DNA of 64,000 nt from Ceratobasidium sp. AG-K (GCA_037039685.1 JAWNGF010000005.1:62001-126000), one strand, 5' to 3'; shown: positions 49,756 through 62,379, numbered from the stretch's first letter. Notes: generated by a model not told the origin, from the letters alone. A program made the numbers and translations.

Positions 49756-50003
49756 TTCAAGAAGTGGCCGAGTCATACAAGGTGCAGCCACATGAGTCAT
49801 ACAGTCTACCAGTCAGGAGTGTCCATGTGAGTCATGCTGTATGAACAGACATGACTCGTACAAAGCACAGCCGCGTTACACAATGTAACAGAGTAACCAC
49901 AAGAAGGTGGCAACGCGGCAAACGGAAACAGAACACAACACAAGAGAAGGGAACAGGCGGCGAGACAACAGGCGAGTCCGATGGAGTGAGCTAGCTCACG
50001 ACA
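49550..50003 (-). repeat. 5' LTR of element B
   Basis: 454 bp; nearly identical to the LTR at 42643-43097. Confidence 0.95.
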
Positions 50004-50008
50004 GGAAG

Positions 50009-50767
50009 AAAGGAGAAGGAGCAGAAATGTTCATCACCCAGATGGAAAGTTACTTTGTCAGGTTGGGTGACCAATACAGTTCTGGACAAGAACAGATTAG
50101 AGAAGCATTGGCCAATTTCAAATCAGATAACCGGTCAGCTACACATTGGGCACAGGTGTTACTTTGATCCATGAACAATGGAGTTCCAGACCCAAACCTA
50201 AGGTCATGGGAAACATTCAAGACACACTTCATGGAGCAATTCAGTGACCCCATCAAAAAGGCCAAGGCAGAGGCCGACATCCGAAAAAGCAAGCAGACCA
50301 ACTTGGCGGCCAATTATGCAACGGAATTCTGCTTTCACATGGTTGATGTGAATTGGGGGGAAGAAGCTCTTATCAACCAATTCAAGGAAGGACTGAAGTC
50401 GGAAATCAAAACAGAATTAGCATGATTTGAACTCTCCCTTATCAACAAGGATGGAACCAAAAGGCGCCTTAACCTTAATTAATGGATCACTCTTGCAATT
50501 TCTATTGATCAGAGATTACAACAAATCAAGAACTCTACCAGAACAAAAACTTCTCAATCTACCACTACCGGCCAGACCACTACAAAATGGTTTCCAGACA
50601 AAGTATACAAGGCCAGGATAGCATCAAACTGTTGTCTGAAGTGCAGACAAGTCAGACACCGTTCACTCAAATGCTCGTCCAAGGAATGGATAACATCCAA
50701 ACCCAACAGAAAAGGAAGAGAAGCAACAATCATAGGAGAATCGGGAAAAGAAGGGGTCTCCCTCTAA
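50009..50767 (+). pseudogene. Gag of element A, C-terminal piece
   Basis: Resumes at KGEGAEMFITQMESYF after element B. Stops at 50165 (TGA, R in the copies), 50423 (TGA, R) and 50480 (TAA). Capsid motif FMEQFSDPIKKAKAEAD; the zinc knuckle is damaged (CLKCRQVRHRSLKC, first glycine lost). Ends TCC CTC TAA at 50765-50767, overlapped by the -1 pol frame. Confidence 0.85.
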
Positions 50768-53700
50768 CTGTGTGTGGAGAGACCAAAGAACTGGCAATGT
50801 ACTTTAGAGCAAACAAAGAATCCACAATTGTTTACAGCTACATTGCTGGAAACACAGACCCGATTGCCACTCTTATTGACTCTGGAGCCTCCCAAAATTT
50901 TGTGGATATTGCTTGGGCCAGGAGGAATAACATTGCCTTGAGTGAGCTCCTGTCCCTTGAAAAGTCATTGGAATACAAGGAAAGGAGCTAGCCCACACTA
51001 TCCATTTCAAAGCATGTATGGAAATAACGGTTGAAGGAAGAACGTGTAAAGAAGAATTCTTTGCCATGCCTACTGGCGACACAAACATCATCCTAGGACT
51101 TTCCTGGCTAGAAACTGCAAACCCTAGCATTGATTGGAAGCAAAAAAGCATCTCTTGGAGAAACAAAGAAGTACATGGAAGAGAAGGAACCAAAGACCTT
51201 ATTCCAGAAGAACTGAGGGAGTTTGAGGATGTTTTTAGCAAAGAAAGGTTCAAACACATTCGGGATCACCGTCCTTACAATTGTGCTATCAATTTCAAGG
51301 AAGGTGCGGAACTCCCAAAACCAGGAAGACCTATACCTTTATCCCCGGCCGAATCCATCGTGATGAGAGAGTACCTTGATGAAGAACTGGCTGCAGGAAA
51401 AATCAGGCCTAGCAAATCCCCAATAGGGTCAGCATGTTTTTTTGTCAAAAAACCAGGACCACTGGGGGGACTACAACTGGTACAAGACCTATGACCCGTT
51501 AATGGGATCACAAAGGACAACAGATTCCCTATGCCCCTGATGGAAGACCTGCTTGACGAAATAAAGGACGCAAAAATCTTCTCGGAAATCAACCTAAGGA
51601 TGGGGTTCAATAACATCCACATCAGAGAAGGAGACAAATGGAAGACCACGTTCAGGACAAAGGAAGGACTACTTGAATACGTTGTCATGCTGTTTGGACT
51701 AAAAAATGCACCGGCCATGTTTCAACAATATATGAATCACATCTTCCACAACAAAATCAATGTGTGTGACATTGTTTATATTGACAATATCCTTGTCTTT
51801 TCAAAAACCTGTTCTCAACATGTGGTGGACCTACAAGAAGTACTCCAAATCCTGAAGGAAACAACCTTTTTGCAAAACTACCAAAACGTGAGTTCTTTGT
51901 CACAGAACTCATTTACACAGGACTGAAGATCAGCAAGGAAGGCATATCCATGGACAAAGAAAAAATCAAGGCCATAAAAGAATGGAAGGAGCCAAAGACG
52001 GTGAAGCAGGTGCAAGCATTCCTAGGTTTTGCAAACTTCTATAGAAGATTTGTACCAGTTTCTTCACAATTGCTAAACCCCTCATGGGATTGACACAAAA
52101 GGATCTCCCATGGAAATGGGGGAATGAAGAACAGAAGGCCTTTGAGGGTATCAAGGAAATGATTTGCAAGGATCCTGTACTCCAGCACCCCAATCCAGAA
52201 AAACCATTTTTCCTTGAAACCAATGCAAGTGGAGTAGCAATGGGGGCAATACTGTCCCAGAGACAAAAGGACGGAAGGCTACACCCAATCGCATTCCTTT
52301 CCAAATCCTTCAACCCAGCACAAATGAACTATGACGTTCACAACAAGGAACTTATGGCAATCATCAAAGTGCTTACACATTGGAGGCTTTACCTAGAAGG
52401 AACAAAAGAGGAAATCACAATATACACAGACCACAGAAACCTCCAGTTCTGGAAAGACGCAAAAACATTCAATCAGAGACACGCACACTGGCACCAAATA
52501 CTTGCTTCTTACAACTTCATGATTGTATACTGGCCAGGAATCCTCTCGCAAAAACCTGACTTACTGTCTAGAGGTCTGACCATGCCAAAACTCTGTCAGC
52601 AGAACAAGTCATGATTGCCAACAAAAAATTCCGAGGCTTTGCTGCAGGATTCAAAGAAGACATCATTGGAGATATTATCAAAGCACAACAAGAAGATCCT
52701 AGTCTACATGGAGTAATTGAACTTTGCAAAAAGAAGGAATTGCTACCTAAGAGTATTCTATCCAGTGTAAAGGATTACAAACTACACAAAGGACTACTGT
52801 GGTGCAAAGGAAAGATAGTAGTTCTGGAAAACAAGGATTGCTGTTTATTCGTATTGAGACTGCATCATGACTCACCTATTGTGGGTCACCAAGGACATGC
52901 AAGAACCCTGGAACTCGTTTCCAGACGCTGCTACTGGCCAGGAATGAAGCAAAGCGTCAACAAATATGTAGATTCATGCGAACAATGTCAAAAAACGAAA
53001 GGTACAAGATTGCAAGCTCCGTTGAAACCATTACAACTTGCAAATGAGCCATGGGAGGATATAGCGTACGACTTTATTGTAAAACTCCCTAAATCAAAAA
53101 GGAATGGACAGCATCCTCGTCGTAGTGGACAGATTCTCCAGAACGGCACACTTCATACCTTGCAGGGAGTCGCACAAGGCAAACAAACTAGCAGAGCTAT
53201 TCCTAAGCAATGCCTGGAAACTTCACAGATTTCCCAAGAGCACTGTATTGGACCAAGGAAGTACCTTTAACAGCAAACTGCTGAAAGCAATCTACAAGAG
53301 AATTGGGGTCTCACCTGCTTTTAGTACTGCGTACCACCCTCAAACTGACAGAATTACAGAACAAATCAACCAATGACTAGAAGCATGGCTACGCACCTTC
53401 ATCAATCACCATCAGGACAATTGGGTGGAATTACTGCCTACTGCCAAATTCTGTTACAACATGCACAAGCACAGGGTAACAGGAAAAAGCCCTTTTGAAC
53501 TCGTCTATGGAAAGGAACCTTTATGGAATGTATCCAGCATAGTAACAGAAGTCCCTGAAGCAAACACAGTAACAACAAGATGGGAGGAGGTTAGGAAAGC
53601 GGCTAGCACCGCTATGGAACTACATTGCATAAAGGAAGAAAACATCAAGGAAGAGTACCAGGAAGGAGATCTCGTATGGTTGTTTGGTCCAGACATCAAA

Positions 53701-54651
53701 TCAAACAGACCGTCCAAGAAGCTAGATAACAAGAAGTTTGGACCCTTCCCTGTGAAAAGAAAAATATCTTCTCACGCTTACGAGCTGGATCTACCACCTA
53801 CTATGAAGAAGCACCCTGTTTTCCATATTGACCTTCTAAGTCAGTACAAGGTTGACAAGGAACTCAATCAGAACCAACTGCATCCGCCGCCGGTTATCAC
53901 GGAAGAAGGAAGTGAGGAGTATGAAGTTGAGAAGATTGTCAATTGGAAAATGAGACAGGAAGGGGTCTTCTATAGAATCCAATGGAAAGGATATGGAGAA
54001 GAAGATGATACGGAACAACGTGCAGAGGATGTAGGGCACCTTACCAAAATAGTGCAGAAGTTCCTGAAGAAACATCCTGAAGCACCAACACCAGCAAATT
54101 TCAAAGGAAGGATAAAGGGCCAAGGTGCAAGAGAGGAGGAACCCATCTGCAAAACTTGCAACTACTCCAAGGCCCACGCTTCACTCTACACCTTAAATCT
54201 TTTTTGCTCATTGCAATGCTTGCCGTCACCTGTTCCATTATCACCAACAACCTCATCCGCATCCTTGATTGACCAGCATTTGCCACGGCAAGGATCCTCA
54301 ACGCTGGAGCGGCCCTCTATGTCTTCAAGAGGTCCCAACAAGGCCCAGGAAGAATGCAATTCCGGGCCTTGGACGACATACTCCACTCAGACCTGGGGGA
54401 GTTCCAATGGGTCGGAAAAAAATGGCCAACACAAATGCAACTACAAAGGAAGGACATTTTTGTTTGCCGGGCATGCGCTGCATTCCAAGTCTCAGAGGTG
54501 GTCCTCCTGTCCACCCACATGCTCGGAGTCGTCAAGGGGGGACAAGAAGGAGCATACTCAAGCGAATGGGTACCAGGTTACAATGGGAGACAGCCAACAC
54601 TCCAACCCAAATGGAACAATGCCTGGGATGCCAACTACAAGAGGGACCTGA
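50764..54651 (+). pseudogene. Pol of element A (several frameshifts and stops)
   Basis: Protease: TLIDSGASQNFVD near 50870. One-base losses or gains near 50963, 51858, 52053, 52575 and 53095 and stops near 51492 (TGA) and 53374 (TGA, replacing W). RT box is YIDN (51780-51791) rather than YIDD; RNase H reads ETNASG instead of ETDASG. Integrase HHCC (HHDSPIVGH..CEQCQ) and DDE core (YDFIV, LDQGSTF, TDRITEQ). Chromodomain near 53918-54090: EYEVEKIVNW, YRIQWKGYG. The frame then stays open to 54651 over the extra ORF, including CKTC...LNLFCSLQC. Confidence 0.88.
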
Positions 54652-54979
54652 GCGACTGGAGGATGGAGAGGGGTAGATACCAGAGGGAGAAGTTTGAATG
54701 GGTGCCAAACTGGTGGATGAAGGAGGAGACCAACATATTGGCATGGAAGGAAGAGGAGCCTGATGTGCGACAGTGGGATGAAGAGTTTGTGGAGCCCCAA
54801 AGGAGGGTGTTGGACTGGTCCTAGGCAGACTGGACAAAGGAGGAGACCTGGAAGAATGGGAAAAGTTCTTGCACGGACAAGGTAACACCGCGTTTAATCC
54901 CATCAACCTGACTTTGGAGGAGGACAAAGGGTTGGAGGAGTACATGCTATGGAAGGGGAAGGACTGTGCAGTGCAGTAA
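54216..54979 (+). pseudogene. Extra 3' ORF of element A
   Basis: Starts MLAVTCSIITNNLIRILD; a TGA follows at about 54270, a TAG at about 54822 (AAG in Z) and a one-base deletion near 54850. The blocks LHSDLGEFQWVGKKWPT, SSEWVPGY, SDWRMERGRYQREKFEW and NPINLTLEEDKGLEEYM are conserved with Z, B and C. Confidence 0.7.
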
Positions 54980-55020
54980 GTCCATTTGAGTCCCCCAAAT
55001 GGACTCTTAGGGGGGAGTAA

Positions 55021-55486
55021 TGTTGTGAGCCAGCTCACTCCATTGGACTTGTCTTGTGTCTCGCCCATCTGTTCTTGTATTCATTGTTCTGTTTATGTGT
55101 TGTTTGTCTTTTCCTGTGCCGCATTGCCACATCCTTGTGGTTATTCTGTTACATTGTGTAACACAGCTGTGCTTTGTATGAGTCATGACTGCCCGTGCAG
55201 CATGACTCACTTGGACACTCCTGACTGGCTTGTATGTATGACTTGTGTGGCTGCGTCTTGTATGACTTGGCCTGTTTCTGAATATATATAGAGGACCAAC
55301 AAGCCTGGTAACCCCAGCTTGTTTGGTCTTGTCAAACATTCCCATTGAGTGACACTTTGAACCACCCCTACCCTTAAGAGTCTACAACCACTTAAGTGTG
55401 GTGCGATTCAAGAGGTCTCTTAGGTCTTAGTGCCATCCACTCTCCATCGCGGCTTGTCTATAGCCACCAAGAAGAAGCTTATGACA
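55021..55486 (+). repeat. 3' LTR of element A
   Basis: TGTTGTGAGC ... GCTTATGACA, 466 bp, preceded by the polypurine tract and followed by CAAGA. Confidence 0.95.
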
Positions 55487-55491
55487 CAAGA

Positions 55492-55638
55492 CCCCCTTCC
55501 ACCAGTGTCCCAGGAGGAATTGGCAACATTATTGAAACATCAGGAACTCAAGAAGAACCCAGAAGTTCAAACAAAGGAAGGTCCACTTCACCAACAATTT
55601 GAGTAGTCAAAAATCCAATCAATACACCACCACCAGCA
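55492..55638 (+). pseudogene. Gag of element X, piece 2 of 3
   Basis: 49 codons (PPSTSVPGGIGNIIET ... NPINTPPPA) in frame with piece 1; TGA at 55600-55602. Element C interrupts it after CAGCA. Confidence 0.7.
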
Positions 55639-56108
55639 TGTCGTAAGCTTCTTCTTGGTGGCTATGAGACAAGCCGCGATGGAGAGTGGACGGCACTTAA
55701 GACCTAAGTGACCTCTTGAACTGCAACACACTTAAGTGTCTGTAGGCTCTTGAGGGTAGGGGTGGTTCAAAGTGTCACTCAAAGGGGATGTTTGATGAGA
55801 CAAAACAAGCTGGGTTTACCAGGCTTGTTGGTCCTCTATATATAATCAAGAAGTGGCCAAGTCATACAAAGCGTAGCCACATGAGTCAGAGCAGTCAACC
55901 AGTCAGGAGTGTCCATGTGAGTCATGCTGTATAAACAGACATGACTCGTACAAAGCACAGCCGCGTTACACAGTGTAACACATAACCACAAGAAGGTGGC
56001 AACGCGGCGCAGGAAACAACAAACAACGTACAAACAGGACGACAGACACAAGCAACGAGAGAGGATGAGACGTAGGCGAGTCCAATGGCAAGAGCATGGC
56101 TCACAACA
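55639..56108 (-). repeat. 3' LTR of element C
   Basis: 470 bp, TGTTGTGAGC ... GCTTACGACA on the minus strand, with the GGGGGGAGTAA polypurine tract just inside (56109-56119). Confidence 0.95.
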
Positions 56109-56153
56109 TTACTCCCCCCTTAAGGTCCTTGAGGGGAACCCAAAAGGGCCGAT

Positions 56154-56888
56154 CTACTGCACCCAGCAGTCCTTGTCCTCCTTTTCCTCCGTGAGGTCGA
56201 TGGGGTTGAACACAGTATTACCTGGTTCATCGCAGTGTTCCTCCCACTTCTCCAAGGTCTCCTCGTCTGTCCAGTCCGCCTTGGACCAGTCCATGACCCT
56301 CTCTTGCTCCTCCACATGGTCCTTGTCCCATTGTCGTACGTCTGGCTCGACCTCCTTCCATTCCGACACGTCCGCGTCCTTCTCCTGCCACCAGAATGGC
56401 TTCCATTTGAACTTCTCCCTTTGGTAGCGTCCCCACTCCATCCTCCAATCCGCCAAATCTGCTTTGAAGTTTTCGTCCCATGTGTCGCTCCATCAAGGCC
56501 TCAGAGTGGGAGGACGGCCTTTGTATCCTGGAACCCATTTGCTGCTGTAGGCTCCTTCTTGTCCCCATTCGACCACCCCGAGCTTGTGCATGGATAGCAA
56601 CACGGCTTCAGATACTTGGAAGGCCGTGCATCCTCGGCACACGTAGATGTCCTTTCACTGGAGCTGCATGCGTGTTGGCCATTTTTTGCCAACCCATTCG
56701 AACTCTCCCAGGTTGGAGTGCAGGATGTCATTGGAGGCACGGAACTGGAGCCGCCCTGGACTCTGCTGGGACCTTTTGAAGACGTAGAGGGCGGCCCCCG
56801 AGTCAAGGATGCGGGCCGTCTGGAAGGCTGGCCCGTCAAGAACGCAAACGAGGTTGCTGGCAATGGTGGCACGGGTGATGGCGGGCAT
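56154..56888 (-). pseudogene. Extra 3' ORF of element C (two CGA-to-TGA type stops)
   Basis: Starts MPAITRATIASNL at 56888 and ends at 56154, 245 codons with no frameshift. Two TGA codons sit where copies A, B or Z have R or Q (after RMQLQ and after PPTLRP). Conserved: LHSNLGEFEWVGKKWPT, VCRGC, DWRMEWGRYQREKFKW, DWSKADWTDEET and NPIDLTEEKEDKD at the end. Confidence 0.78.
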
Positions 56889-59800
56889 AGTGTGCAGAAG
56901 AGGTTTAGTGCTTTAAGTGTGTAGAGCGAGTTGGAAAGTGAGCAAGTTTTGCAAGTTGTGTTGTCGTCCCGTCCTGCCCTTCCTTTAATACTTGTTGTTT
57001 TGTAGTTTGACGGTGTTGGGGCGTTTGGGAAATCCTTCAAGAACTTCCTCATTATTACTTTGAGGTGACCGAAATCCTCTGCCCGTTGTTCTGTGTCTTC
57101 TTTTTCATCATAACCCTTCCATCTAACCCTGTAGAACAGCCCGTCCTTTGTTTCCCTCCAGTCCACGATTTTCTCCACTTCATATTCTTCCTCTCCTTCT
57201 TTTGTTGCGATCGGTGGTGGTCGGGGTTGGTTTCTGTGGAAGTTTTCATCTTTTTTGTATGGACTAAGAAGATTGCTGTGGAACACAGGGTGTATTCTCA
57301 TGGTTTTTGGAAGCTCCAATTCGTAGGCGTGACTTGATATGATTTTTTTGATCTTGAAAGGACCGTATTTCTTGTTGTCATGTTTCTTGCTGGGACGGTT
57401 TGTCTTTATGTTTTGTCCATAAAGCCAGACAAGGTCGTCCTCCTTGTATTTTGGTTGGTGTTCAACTGTGTCCTTTCTCCTGTGCCATTCCATTGCTGCT
57501 TTTGCTTTGTCCCATACTTCCTGCCAGTTGTTTGCTTTCTTATTTGCTTCAGGAATTGTGGTAACTTCTCTTAAGACATTCCATAGCGGCTCTCTGCCGT
57601 TGACAATCTTGAATGGGGTTTTTCCTGTGATCCCGTGTCGTTGGTTGTTGTAGCAGAATTCTGCGATAGGAAGCAGTTTGGACCAGTTGTCTTGCCTGTA
57701 GTTAACAAATGTGCGAAGCCATGCTTCTATCCACTGGTTTATTCGTTCCGTTATTCCGTCTGTTTGTGGATGATATGCCATGCTGAACGTCGGTGTTGTT
57801 CCGTTTTTTTGGAAGAGGGCCTTCAGGAACCTGCTGTTGAAAGTTGTTCCTCTGTCCGAAACTGTACTTCGTGGGAAGCCGTGTAATCTCCAAACGTTCT
57901 TCAGGAAAAGATTGGCAAGTTGATCCGCAGTTGATTCTTTGCAGGCTATGAAGTGTGCCATGCGGGAGAACCGATCTACTACTACTAGAATGCTGTCATT
58001 GCCTTGTGATTTTGGGAGTTTTACGATGAAATCGTATGCAATATCCTCCCATGGACTGTTTGGGATTTCGAGTGCTTTCAGTGGTACTTGGCTTTTTGTT
58101 CCTTTCGCCCTTTGGCACTGCTCACAAGAGTCAACGTATTTGTTTACTGTTGCCTTAAGTCCAGGCCAGTAGTATTTTCTTGAGATTAGCTCTAGCGTTC
58201 GGGCTTGACCCTGGTGTCCTGCCATTGGTGCATTGTGGTGTAATCTGAGGATTTTTAGCCTAGTGTCCTTGTCTTCTGGCACGTAGATTCTCCCATCTAT
58301 CCAGAGCAGGTCTTCCTCGAAGTTGTAGTTCCTAATTCCTTGTTGCACAGATCTGGGTAGGGTCTCCTTGTCTTTGCATAATTCTATGATCTTCCTGATG
58401 CTCTCGTCTTTGGTTTGTGCTTCCCTAATGTCCGCAATGATGTCTGACTTGACTTCTCCAGCAAATCCTCTGAACTGTTCCTCCTTGATCATGATTTGCT
58501 CTGCTGTTGGTATTTCGCTATGATCCGCTCTTCTGGATAGTAGGTCTGGCTTTGTTGACATGTTCCCCGGACGGTAAACTATTTCAAAGTTGTAGGAAGC
58601 CAGGATTTGATGCCATCAAGCATGACGTCGGTTAAAAGTAGTTGCCTTCTTCCAGTATTGGAGGTTACGGTGATCGGTGTAGATTGTTATCGGTTCTCTT
58701 GTTCCTTCTAGATGCAATCGCCAGTGTTTTAGTGATTCCACAATTGCCATCAATTGCTTGTCGTGAACATCGTAGTTCATTTGTGCAGCGTTAAAGGATT
58801 TTGATAGGAAAGCGATGGGATGTAAGTAACCGTCATCTTGTCTTTGCAAGAGTATTGATCCCATAGCGACGCCGCTTGCGTTGGTTTCCAATATGTAAGG
58901 TTTTGTTGGATCGGGATGTCGCAGTAATGGTTCCTTGCATATTTCCTTCTTCAGGTTATCAAATGCCTCCTGTTGTTCTGCTTCCCATTTCCATTTCTGG
59001 TCCTTCCTTGTTAGAACGGTTAAGGGTTTCGCCAGACCGCTAAAGTTTGGTACGAATCGCCTGTAAAAGTTTGCAAATCCTAGGAAGGCTTGGACCTGTT
59101 TGACTGTCCTTGGCTCCTTCCATTCCTTGATTGCTTTGACCTTTTCCTCTTGCATTGATATTCCTTCCTCGCTGATATTTATTCCTGTGTAGACAAGTTT
59201 CTTGACGAAAAATTCGCACTTTGGGAGTTTTGCAAAGAGGTTGTTGTCCAACAGGATTTTGAGTACCTTTCAAACATCCTCCACATGCTGGCTTCGGTCT
59301 TTGGAGAAAATTAATATGTCATCAATGTAGACAATGACACAGATGTCAATCAGGTCGTGGAAAATATGATTCATATATTGTTGGAATGTTGCCGGCGCGT
59401 TTTTCAATCCGAAGGGCATGACGATATATTTGAATAGGCCTTCCTTGGTTCGGAATGCTGTTTTCCATTTGTTTCCTTCTTTAACTCGGATGTTGTTGAA
59501 CCCCATATGCAAGTCTATTTTAGAAAAGATTTTTGCGTCCTTGATCTTGTCAAGGAGATCTTCCATTAGTGGCATAGGGAAGCGGTCGTCTTTTGTTATT
59601 TCGTTGATCGGGCCGAAGTGTTGAACCAACCTGAGCTCTGGAGGTTTTTCCGGGTCCTTTGGGTCTTGTCCCTTTTTGACAAAGAAGGTTGCTGCGGCTA
59701 CTGGTGACTTGCTTGGTCGGATTTTGCCTGCCGCTAGTTCCTCATCTAGGTACTTTCTGAGGGCTATGGATTCTGCGGGTGAGAGTGGGATTGGCCTAGC

Positions 59801-60364
59801 CGGTTTAGGTAGTTCTGCTCCTTCCACCAGATCGATGCAACAGTCGTATGGACAATGGTCCGGTATCCGTTTAAATTTTTCCTCGCTAAAGACTTCTGCA
59901 TAATCTTTGAATTCTTTGGGTATGTCTTTGATTTCTGCGGCTTTTCCAAGGATGTTGTCTGGTCGCCAGGAAATTTCTTTTGATAGCCAATCGATTATTG
60001 GATTGGCTTCCTCTAGCCATTCTAACCCCAGAATCAAGTGTGTATCCCCGGTAGGCATGGCAAAGAAGTTTTGCTTGAAGTTTTTCCCATGTAACTCAAA
60101 TTCCAGATTTGCTTTGAATCGGATTTGATGTGACAGTTCCTTCCCTTGGATTCCAATTATTTTTCTAGGTGTTGGCAGTTCAATTAGAGCCACATTGTTT
60201 CTTCGTGCGCAAGTGATGTCGATGAAGTTCCTTGATGCTCCCGAGTCGATGAGGGTAGCGATGGGTTCCATGATTCCAGTAATATTCGTGTAGACAATTG
60301 TTGATTTGCTGGTAGCTCTAAGGTACATTGTTTCCATTACTGGTTTGTTGGTCTCTCCACACAC
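56501..60364 (-). pseudogene. Pol of element C: protease, RT, RNase H, integrase, chromodomain (two TGA stops)
   Basis: A single frame of about 1,290 codons with TGA at 59270-59272 (after HVEDV) and 58616-58618 (after NRRHA), both at positions that are R in the copies. Protease TLIDSGASRNFID; RT with DLHMGFNNIRV and the intact box YIDDILIFSKD; RNase H has ETNASG (N for D) then TDHRNLQYW; integrase HHNAPMAGH..CEQCQ, with D, D, E in YDFIVKL, SDRGTTF and TDGITER; chromodomain EYEVEKIVDW, YRVRWKGYD. Past it the frame continues 390 nt over the extra ORF, with CKTC...LNLFCTLC. It begins in the -1 frame at the gag stop. Confidence 0.92.
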
Positions 60365-60366
60365 GG

Positions 60367-62364
60367 TTAGAGGGAGACCTCGCCTTTTCCTGACTCGGAT
60401 TCCTCTTCTATTTTTCCTTCCCTTCCCTTGAGGTTAGGTTCCTCCTTTTTCCATTCCTTCTCCGGGCATTTGGCAAGCATATGTTTGTCTGATCCGCATT
60501 TCAGGCAGCGTCTTGAGGAAATCCTAGCTTTGTAAACCTTGTCTGGAAGTCTTTTTGTGGAGCTAGAGGATGCTGTTACCGTCTTCCTCCCTGTCGTGTT
60601 CTTGATTGCTTGTAGTTTCTGATCAATAGAGATTGCGATTGATATCCATTGGTCAAGGGATAGTTCTCATTCTGTTCCATCTTTGTTGATCAGGGTTAGT
60701 TCGAAACGAGCCAGTTCGGTTTTGACTTCGGGCTTCAACCCTTCCTTGAATTGGTTGATCAGAGCTTCCTGTCCCCAGTTTACGTCTACCAGAAGGTATC
60801 GGAATTCCGAAGCATAGTTTGCTACTGAGTTGGTCTGTTTGCATTTTCGGATGTCCGATTCGGCTTTAGCTTTTTTGTTAGGGTCGCTGAACTGTTCCAT
60901 GAAGTGTGCTTTGAAATTCTCCCATGAGGCGAGATTCTGGTTATTTCCTCCTTGGTTAAGCGATCGTAAGAGTACTTGTGCCCAATGGGTGGCGGCTTTG
61001 TTCTTGGATTTGAAGTTTGCTAGGGCTTCGCGGATCCTTTCTTTGTCGGAAGTGTATTGATCGCCTAGACGTACAAAGTAACTCTCCATTTGTGTAATGA
61101 ACATTTCAGCGCCTTCTCCTTTCTTTCTGTTGAAGGCTTCCGGACAAGTAACCTTGGGATGACGCGGTCCACTACCGACGTTTGGGTTCTCGGTTAGTCG
61201 TTGGATTCTTAGTTCTAAGTCGTCGATCCTGGTAGATTCCGCGTCTGGATGTGGTGGAGAATTTGATCGCCTAGACGGGATCCCGTGCAGGGATGCTTCG
61301 TCCATTTCTTCTCGCATGTTGTTAATGGTTTCCTGGACTTCAGTGATTTTGGCCGTGAAGGAAGTTCCTTCCTGTCGTAAGGTTTCTAGTCCTTGTGTTA
61401 CTGCTTTGTTCCATTCGAGTTGCCCTTGTCTGGTAGTGTTGAGTTCTTCGCGCACATTGTTCACGAGTCCTTGAGTGTTGGTAACCTCATTTCGAAGGCG
61501 GGTTACGTCTTGACCGACTAGAAAAGAATTATGTTCGCCATTTCTAGCCGCGTTCAGAATGTCCGTCAAGGTGCCTTGTAGGGTGTTGATGGAGTCGTTA
61601 AAGATTTGCTGGTTGTTTGCCAGGACTTGTGTGGCTTGTTCTAGGCCACCAAGCCTTCGATCGATAGTGACTCTCATCCCGTCTATGACCCTAAGGACAG
61701 CGTTGTGTCTTCCTTCTAGAAGATCGTTCAGATCGTCTAGATTACTGATTACGGTCCTCCTGCTGGAGCTGGAACTTGAACTTGAGCTTCCTGGATCACC
61801 GGCGTTTTGTTGTACCGGAGCTAATTGTTCGGAGTAACCCTGTGGAACATATGGTGGTGCTGGAATCGCTGGTGTGACTGGCTGGGAAGCCATTGGAATT
61901 GGTCCCGCGTTGGTGATGGTTCCTCCAATTTGAGGGACTGTAGGAGCATTGGAAATGTGTGGTGTAGGGGGAGGTCTAATGGGAGCGAGCGACACGCCCC
62001 CATGAGCTTCGGGTTGGGGAGAAAAGAATTGTCTCCTAGGCCTTAGTGGCCACAAGGGACGCGATGGCCCTGGACTTCCGGTCAAAATACGAATTACAGC
62101 TGGAGTGGGATCATTTGTAAGATCTCCCAGTTCTCTATTCGTGATAGTGGGTTATTCTTCTTGTACCGTTGTTATGTCGGCAATGCCGAAAGATCCCGGC
62201 ATTGATATTTGACTTTGAGGACGTGATCGGATAGGTCCTCCCGCTGGAGCTTGTGCGATATCTTGTTTGTTTAGTGATCCTGTGGGCCTTGCGGCTCGAC
62301 TGGGTCCTCTTCTTGTTGATATAGTGGATGAGGGACGTGATCCTCCGTCTTCTTGAATAGACAT
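60367..62364 (-). pseudogene. Gag of element C (two stops)
   Basis: Starts MSIQEDGGSRPSSTISTRRG; stops at 62152-62154 (TAA where B has GAA) and 60667-60669 (TGA where B has CGG). Otherwise open: RGPSRAARPTGSL, proline-rich stretch, coiled-coil-like region (LEQATQVLANNQQIFNDSIN...), capsid (FMEQFSDPNKKAKAESD) and zinc knuckle region (CLKCGSDKHMLAKC). Confidence 0.9.
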
Positions 62365-62379
62365 GTTTGTATGTTGTTA

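Larger units (their letters stand above)
42643..50003 (-). mobile_element. Ty3/gypsy retrotransposon B, full length, inserted in gag of A
   Basis: LTRs at 42643-43097 (3') and 49550-50003 (5') differ at only three bases plus one indel. The target duplication is GGAAG on both sides (42638-42642 and 50004-50008). Gag is almost intact, whereas pol is broken by about ten frame changes. Same family as C. It is the youngest insertion in the window by LTR identity and by nesting. Confidence 0.95.
40979..55486 (+). mobile_element. Ty3/gypsy retrotransposon A, full length, interrupted by element B
   Basis: LTRs at 40979-41444 and 55021-55486 (466 bp each, about 32 differences, nearly all transitions). 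The flanking duplication is CAAGA (40974-40978 and 55487-55491). Gag is cut at 42642 by element B and resumes at 50009 in the frame expected after removal of B plus its 5-bp duplication. Then come pol, chromodomain, the extra 3' ORF and polypurine tract GGGGGGAGTAA next to the 3' LTR. Multiple stops and one-base indels: a dead, relatively old copy of the Z family. Confidence 0.94.

Noticed and set aside
55487..55616. Alternative frame (MYQDPLPPVSQEELATLL...) across the A insertion point in X
   Set aside because: It would join in frame across the same junction but ends at a stop in piece 2, while the other frame continues for hundreds of codons into piece 3.
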